NCBI RefSeq assembly: GCF_900167165.1
Contig: NZ_FUXM01000003.1
Location: 1-64,000 of the forward strand
Reading direction: 5' to 3'
Length of the DNA stretch: 64,000 nt
DNA from: Carboxydocella sporoproducens DSM 16521
GTDB lineage: Bacteria > Bacillota > GCA-003054495 > Carboxydocellales > Carboxydocellaceae
The position numbers were made by a program, and so were the translations under genes. Positions 60,705 through 64,000 of the stretch are shown piece after piece (positions within the stretch are counted from its first letter, which is position 1; each line of letters opens with the position of its first letter). The notes under the pieces were generated by a model that was given only the letters and a program-made list of their open reading frames with translations, was not told the origin of the DNA and made no database searches.

Positions 60705-61202
60705 ATGGAAGACAGGATCATTTTGGTGGAAGATGTAGACCAGGATGCCGAAAAACGCTGGCGGATTTTTTACTGGATCATCTTTCTGGTCAGTACAGGA
60801 GCGATTTTGTTAGGGGTCAAAATCTGGTATAACCTGAAAGATAATGCAATTAACAACTTCTACCCTGCCCAATTCCAATCCGACAACTATGGTTACCAGC
60901 AACTGGCCTATCCTGCGGCGGGAGGCGGCGGCTGTTGTGGTGGCAGCGGCAGTGCTGTTGTTAGCGGTGGTGGCTGTGGCAGTGGGGGCTGCGGTGGTGG
61001 CGGAACCCGGCTGGGCGCTGCGGACCTGGAGAAGATCAAGCAGCAGGCTTTAAGTTTTTATCGCCAGCAGACCGGGGATAACAGCCAGGTAGATGCCCGG
61101 GTGCAGGATTTTGGCTGTCATATTCAGGTGGATATTTTCAAGAACGGGGCTAAAATAAAGAGTTATGCCTGGCGTGGCGGACAGGTCAGCGAAATTCAGT
61201 AG
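60705..61202 (+). CDS. Membrane-anchored Cys/Gly-rich protein, unknown
   Basis: A 165-aa protein. An acidic start (MEDRIILVEDVDQD), one hydrophobic helix (about 23-43), then a striking Gly/Cys/Ser block (about 72-105) with CC, GGGC, GSGGC. The C-terminal ~60 residues are a small mixed domain with one Cys (DFGCHIQVDIFK). I do not know this family. The Cys-rich block could bind iron or another soft metal for the linked transporter. GGAGGGG lies before ATG 60705. Confidence 0.72.
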   Translation: MEDRIILVEDVDQDAEKRWRIFYWIIFLVSTGAILLGVKIWYNLKDNAINNFYPAQFQSDNYGYQQLAYPAAGGGGCCGGSGSAVVSGGGCGSGGCGGGGTRLGAADLEKIKQQALSFYRQQTGDNSQVDARVQDFGCHIQVDIFKNGAKIKSYAWRGGQVSEIQ

Positions 61203-61222
61203 AGCTACAGGAGGCTCAGCTT

Positions 61223-62422
61223 ATGGGACTGTTAACCATTGCGCTCAATAATCTGCGTCGCCAGAAGGGGCGCACTTTCTTTTTGCTTTTAAGCCTGGTC
61301 CTAAGTGTAAGCACCGTTGTAGGGCTATATTTGCTCACTACTTCCATGCGGACGGAGATCGGGGACAAGTTTGACCAGATTGGGGCCAATATCCTGATAT
61401 TGCCAGCGGAAAACAGGCAAAGTTTCAGCTATGGTGGGGTGAGCTTGCCGGGGGCGGTAGTGAAGGAAAATTTAGTGCCGGAAACGATGGCTGAACAGGT
61501 GCGTACTATTAAAAACCGGGAAAGCATTGCTGTGGTGGCCCCCAAGCTGCTGGGCGTGTTGAACAGTGAACGCGGACGGGTGCTGGGCATAGGAGTGCGC
61601 TTTCCGGCGGAGCTGCGGCTAAAGAAATGGTGGCAAATCCGAATTAGCCCTGCAGGTCAGCCCGTACAATATGCCCCTAAATTTCCGGTGATTGAGCTGC
61701 AAGCTGATGAGGTTTTGCTGGGAGCAGCGGTCGCTGAACGCTGGCAACTGGATGTGGGCCAAACCCTGCAGGTAAAAGGACAGACTCTCCGCATCAAAGG
61801 GGTAATTGAGCCTACTGGTGGGGAAGAAGACCGGGCCCTCTGGCTGGATCTGACTACCATGCAGAAGCTGACCGGCAAAGAAAAAAAGGTTACTTTCCTG
61901 GAACTGGCAGCTCTTTGTAATACCTGTCCCATTGACGATATCGTACGACAATTGACGGAAAAATTGCCAGGCACCAGAGTAATGGCGGTAAAAGCCGCAG
62001 TGGAGGCCCGCAAGGCCATTGTGGAACGGTTTGCCCTTTTTGCGTTGGCTCTGGCCGGGTTGATTCTGTTCCTGGGAGCAGTTATGGTCTTGTTGACTAT
62101 GTCTGGAGCAGTGAAGGAGAGAACCAGAGAAATCGGGATTTTACGGGCCATCGGGTACCGGCGCAGCCATATCATAACAATTATTTGCACCGAAGCAGCG
62201 GTACTGGGGCTGGCGGCTGGCGTGGCTGGCTTTGGCAGTGGCACTTTGCTGGCTAGTCTGGGTGCCCCTCTGGTGGCCGGGATGGAAGTTCCGGTTCCCT
62301 GGGACCCGCTGGTGGCTGTAATCAGTATGGGCGGTGCCCTGCTGTTAGGGCTGCTAGCAGCTTTTTGGCCGGCCTGGCAGGGTTCTCGACTGGATCCGGT
62401 CACAGCTTTGCGGTATTTATAA
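61223..62422 (+). CDS. FtsX/MacB-like ABC transporter permease 1
   Basis: A 399-aa permease with one N-terminal helix (about 17-37), a large extracellular domain and three C-terminal helices in the FtsX block (REIGILRAIGYRRSHIITII). It is paired with the ATPase and second permease downstream. The N-terminus is close to that of permease 2 (ALNNLRR). AGGAGG lies before the ATG. Confidence 0.93.
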   Translation: MGLLTIALNNLRRQKGRTFFLLLSLVLSVSTVVGLYLLTTSMRTEIGDKFDQIGANILILPAENRQSFSYGGVSLPGAVVKENLVPETMAEQVRTIKNRESIAVVAPKLLGVLNSERGRVLGIGVRFPAELRLKKWWQIRISPAGQPVQYAPKFPVIELQADEVLLGAAVAERWQLDVGQTLQVKGQTLRIKGVIEPTGGEEDRALWLDLTTMQKLTGKEKKVTFLELAALCNTCPIDDIVRQLTEKLPGTRVMAVKAAVEARKAIVERFALFALALAGLILFLGAVMVLLTMSGAVKERTREIGILRAIGYRRSHIITIICTEAAVLGLAAGVAGFGSGTLLASLGAPLVAGMEVPVPWDPLVAVISMGGALLLGLLAAFWPAWQGSRLDPVTALRYL

Positions 62423-62434
62423 GGGGTGAAAGAG

Positions 62435-63139
62435 ATGGCTTTAATCAAGGCGGAAAAATTGCGTAAAGAGTATAGTAGCGGTGAGGATAAGGTTATAGCC
62501 CTGGCGGAGGCCAGTTTCAATGTGGAAGCCGGAGAATTCCTGGGCATCATTGGGCCTTCCGGCTCAGGGAAAAGTACTTTGCTCAGCATTTTAGGGGGAT
62601 TGAACCCACCTACATCGGGGAAGCTAGAAATAGATGGTATCGATGTTTACAGCCTGGACCAGGAGCAGCTGGCCGATTTTCGCAGCGAATATGTTGGTTT
62701 TGTGTTCCAGCAGTTTCAGCTGTTGCCTTATCTGACCGCCCTGGAAAATGTTATGTTGCCTCTGGCCATCAGCGGCCGGCCCAAAGGGGAGCAACGGGAT
62801 ATGGCCGCCCTGGTGCTGGAAAAAGTAGGACTGGGAAATAAACTGAATCGTTTGCCCAATCAGCTGTCCGGTGGTGAACAGGAACGGGTGGCCATCGCCA
62901 GGGCTATAGTCAACCAGCCGCCGATTATTTTTGCTGATGAACCTACCGGGGCCCTGGATAGCAAAACCGGACAGGAAATAATGGAACTGTTTCAGGCATT
63001 GAATCGGGAAGGGCAGACCATTATTATGGTCACCCACAACTTAGAGACATTGAAATATATGCACCGGGCGCTGCTGATCCGTGATGGCCTGGTGGAAAAG
63101 GTGATAAAGCATGAATCTCTGGGATATTGCGCTCAATAA
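62435..63139 (+). CDS. LolD/MacB-type ABC transporter ATPase
   Basis: A 234-aa ATPase. Walker [10 protein letters not shown] near residue 43, signature [14 protein letters not shown] and Walker [17 protein letters not shown] are intact. It energises the two FtsX-type permeases. ATG 62435 has AAGGGGTG upstream. The last 29 bases overlap permease 2. Confidence 0.96.
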   Translation: MALIKAEKLRKEYSSGEDKVIALAEASFNVEAGEFLGIIGPSGSGKSTLLSILGGLNPPTSGKLEIDGIDVYSLDQEQLADFRSEYVGFVFQQFQLLPYLTALENVMLPLAISGRPKGEQRDMAALVLEKVGLGNKLNRLPNQLSGGEQERVAIARAIVNQPPIIFADEPTGALDSKTGQEIMELFQALNREGQTIIMVTHNLETLKYMHRALLIRDGLVEKVIKHESLGYCAQ

Positions 63140-64000
63140 TTTGCGCCGCCGATTTCGTAAAACCCTGCTCATCCTGCTGGGGCTGGCTCTTGGAGTAGCT
63201 ACAGTTGTAGCCCTGCTGGCCATAACCTGGATGATGGAAACGGACCTCAGCCGCCAGCTGCGGGGCAATGGGACCCGGCTGGTGATTGTTCCCAGACAGG
63301 AGGAGTGGAACTATACCTATGGCGGGATGCCGGTGGGGGCAGAAGTAACCTATGAGGTAAAGCACTTACCCCTCTCGTTGTTGTCGGTTTTAGGTAAACA
63401 AAAAGAGCTGGAAGTTATTGCTCCCAAGTTCTTAGCCTCATTGCCGGTGGAGGGAGAGAACAATCTGGTAGTAGGGTTAAAATGGCAGGAAGAACGCCAG
63501 ATCCGCAATTACTGGCAGATCCAGGGTCAGTGGCCCCGGGCTGCCGGTGAAGCTGCAGCCGGTGCAGAATTGGCCAGGGCCAGAAACTGGCAAATAGGTC
63601 AGCGCCTTAAGGTGAAAGACCGGTGGGTGACACTTACCGGGATTCTGGCTGCCACTGGTCAGGAGGAGGACGGGCTGCTCTTCATGAACATTTCTGACCT
63701 GCAGGCAGTCGCCGGACAGACTGGAGCCTTGAGTTTTGTAGAGGTACTGGCTTTTCGCAATCAAGAGACCAGTATGGCAGAACAGGAGGAGCTGCGTTCG
63801 AGGCTGGCGTCCCTATTGCCGGATACAGAAGTGCGCTTGCTGCGGCAGGTGGAGACAGCCCGGCTGGAACTGCTGGAGCGGGTGAAAAAATTTGGCCTGC
63901 TGATAACCCTGCTGGTAGTATTGGTGGCTGGAATGATGGTAATAGCCAACCAGTTAGCCTCAGTTAAAGAGCGGACCAGGGAAATCGGTATATTGCGGGC
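63111..64000 (+). CDS. FtsX/MacB-like ABC transporter permease 2 (partial)
   Basis: The frame starts at ATG 63111 inside the ATPase gene and runs off the window (~296 codons seen). It has the same plan as permease 1: [19 protein letters not shown], a helix at about 17-40, a large extracellular domain, then a second helix near 265 and the start of the FtsX block (VKERTREIGILR). The two permeases are probably duplicates forming a heterodimer. Confidence 0.93.
   Translation, partial: MNLWDIALNNLRRRFRKTLLILLGLALGVATVVALLAITWMMETDLSRQLRGNGTRLVIVPRQEEWNYTYGGMPVGAEVTYEVKHLPLSLLSVLGKQKELEVIAPKFLASLPVEGENNLVVGLKWQEERQIRNYWQIQGQWPRAAGEAAAGAELARARNWQIGQRLKVKDRWVTLTGILAATGQEEDGLLFMNISDLQAVAGQTGALSFVEVLAFRNQETSMAEQEELRSRLASLLPDTEVRLLRQVETARLELLERVKKFGLLITLLVVLVAGMMVIANQLASVKERTREIGILR

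Noticed and set aside
61657-62589. 310-aa minus-strand frame across the permease and ATPase genes
   Set aside because: Low-complexity Ser/Ala/Pro/Arg product opposite two clear genes.

Overview
The window looks like a chromosomal segment of an anaerobic, spore-forming member of the Clostridia with mid-range GC. The pointers are a nickel CO dehydrogenase (cooS), a tungsten/molybdenum aldehyde:ferredoxin oxidoreductase, a Spo0E-like phosphatase, DacF, HemZ, a BlaI/M56 pair and strong GGAGG ribosome-binding sites. A thermophilic CO oxidiser such as Carboxydocella would fit, but the species is a guess.

Layout. 1-331: end of an rRNA operon in the order 23S - tRNA-Asn - 5S - terminator. 371-13390: an accessory defence island. 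It opens with a tight four-gene operon: a UvrD-like helicase/nuclease ending in an apparently intact LexA-type self-cleaving domain, a PLD-nuclease/DExH helicase, a HIT protein and a MazG-like pyrophosphohydrolase. A complete Wadjet operon (jetABCD) follows, then a 45-codon gene and, on the minus strand, a candidate ~420-nt structured RNA with a 19-bp closing stem and about ten internal hairpins. 13408-32943: metabolic and housekeeping genes (glycerate kinase, acyltransferase, acyl-CoA dehydrogenase, AOR, LytS/LytR, acpS-nnr-CBS-alr, acs-lrgA-lrgB, and others). 32951-36789: a mosaic stretch with an orphan phage MuF-type toxin and a probable immunity gene, a truncated Tat/4Fe-4S gene and a secreted nuclease. 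36980-42999: YyaL-like protein, cooS, an SGNH hydrolase and hemZ.

43052-53598: one long operon joining VirB-type secretion genes (VirB2-like, VirB6-like, PrgI-like, split VirB4, M23 peptidase) to Tad/Flp pilus genes (cpaB, cpaE, cpaF, tadB, tadC, a 57-aa Flp-like pilin, TadE- and TadG-like). It is driven by an extended -10 promoter with a perfect inverted repeat at the expected start site. 53609-60021: a candidate C-rich small RNA, dacF, a Spo0E-like gene, a branched-chain amino acid binding lipoprotein, a chemotaxis receptor and a BlaI/M56 pair with a recognisable operator. 60078-64000: a DUF2318 / Cys-Gly-rich / FtsX-type ABC cluster resembling the P19-linked iron systems, cut by the window end.

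The best candidates for something undescribed are the LexA-tailed helicase operon (371-5961) and the minus-strand structured RNA (12933-13357). The hybrid VirB/Tad operon and the possible SD-blocking small RNA come next.
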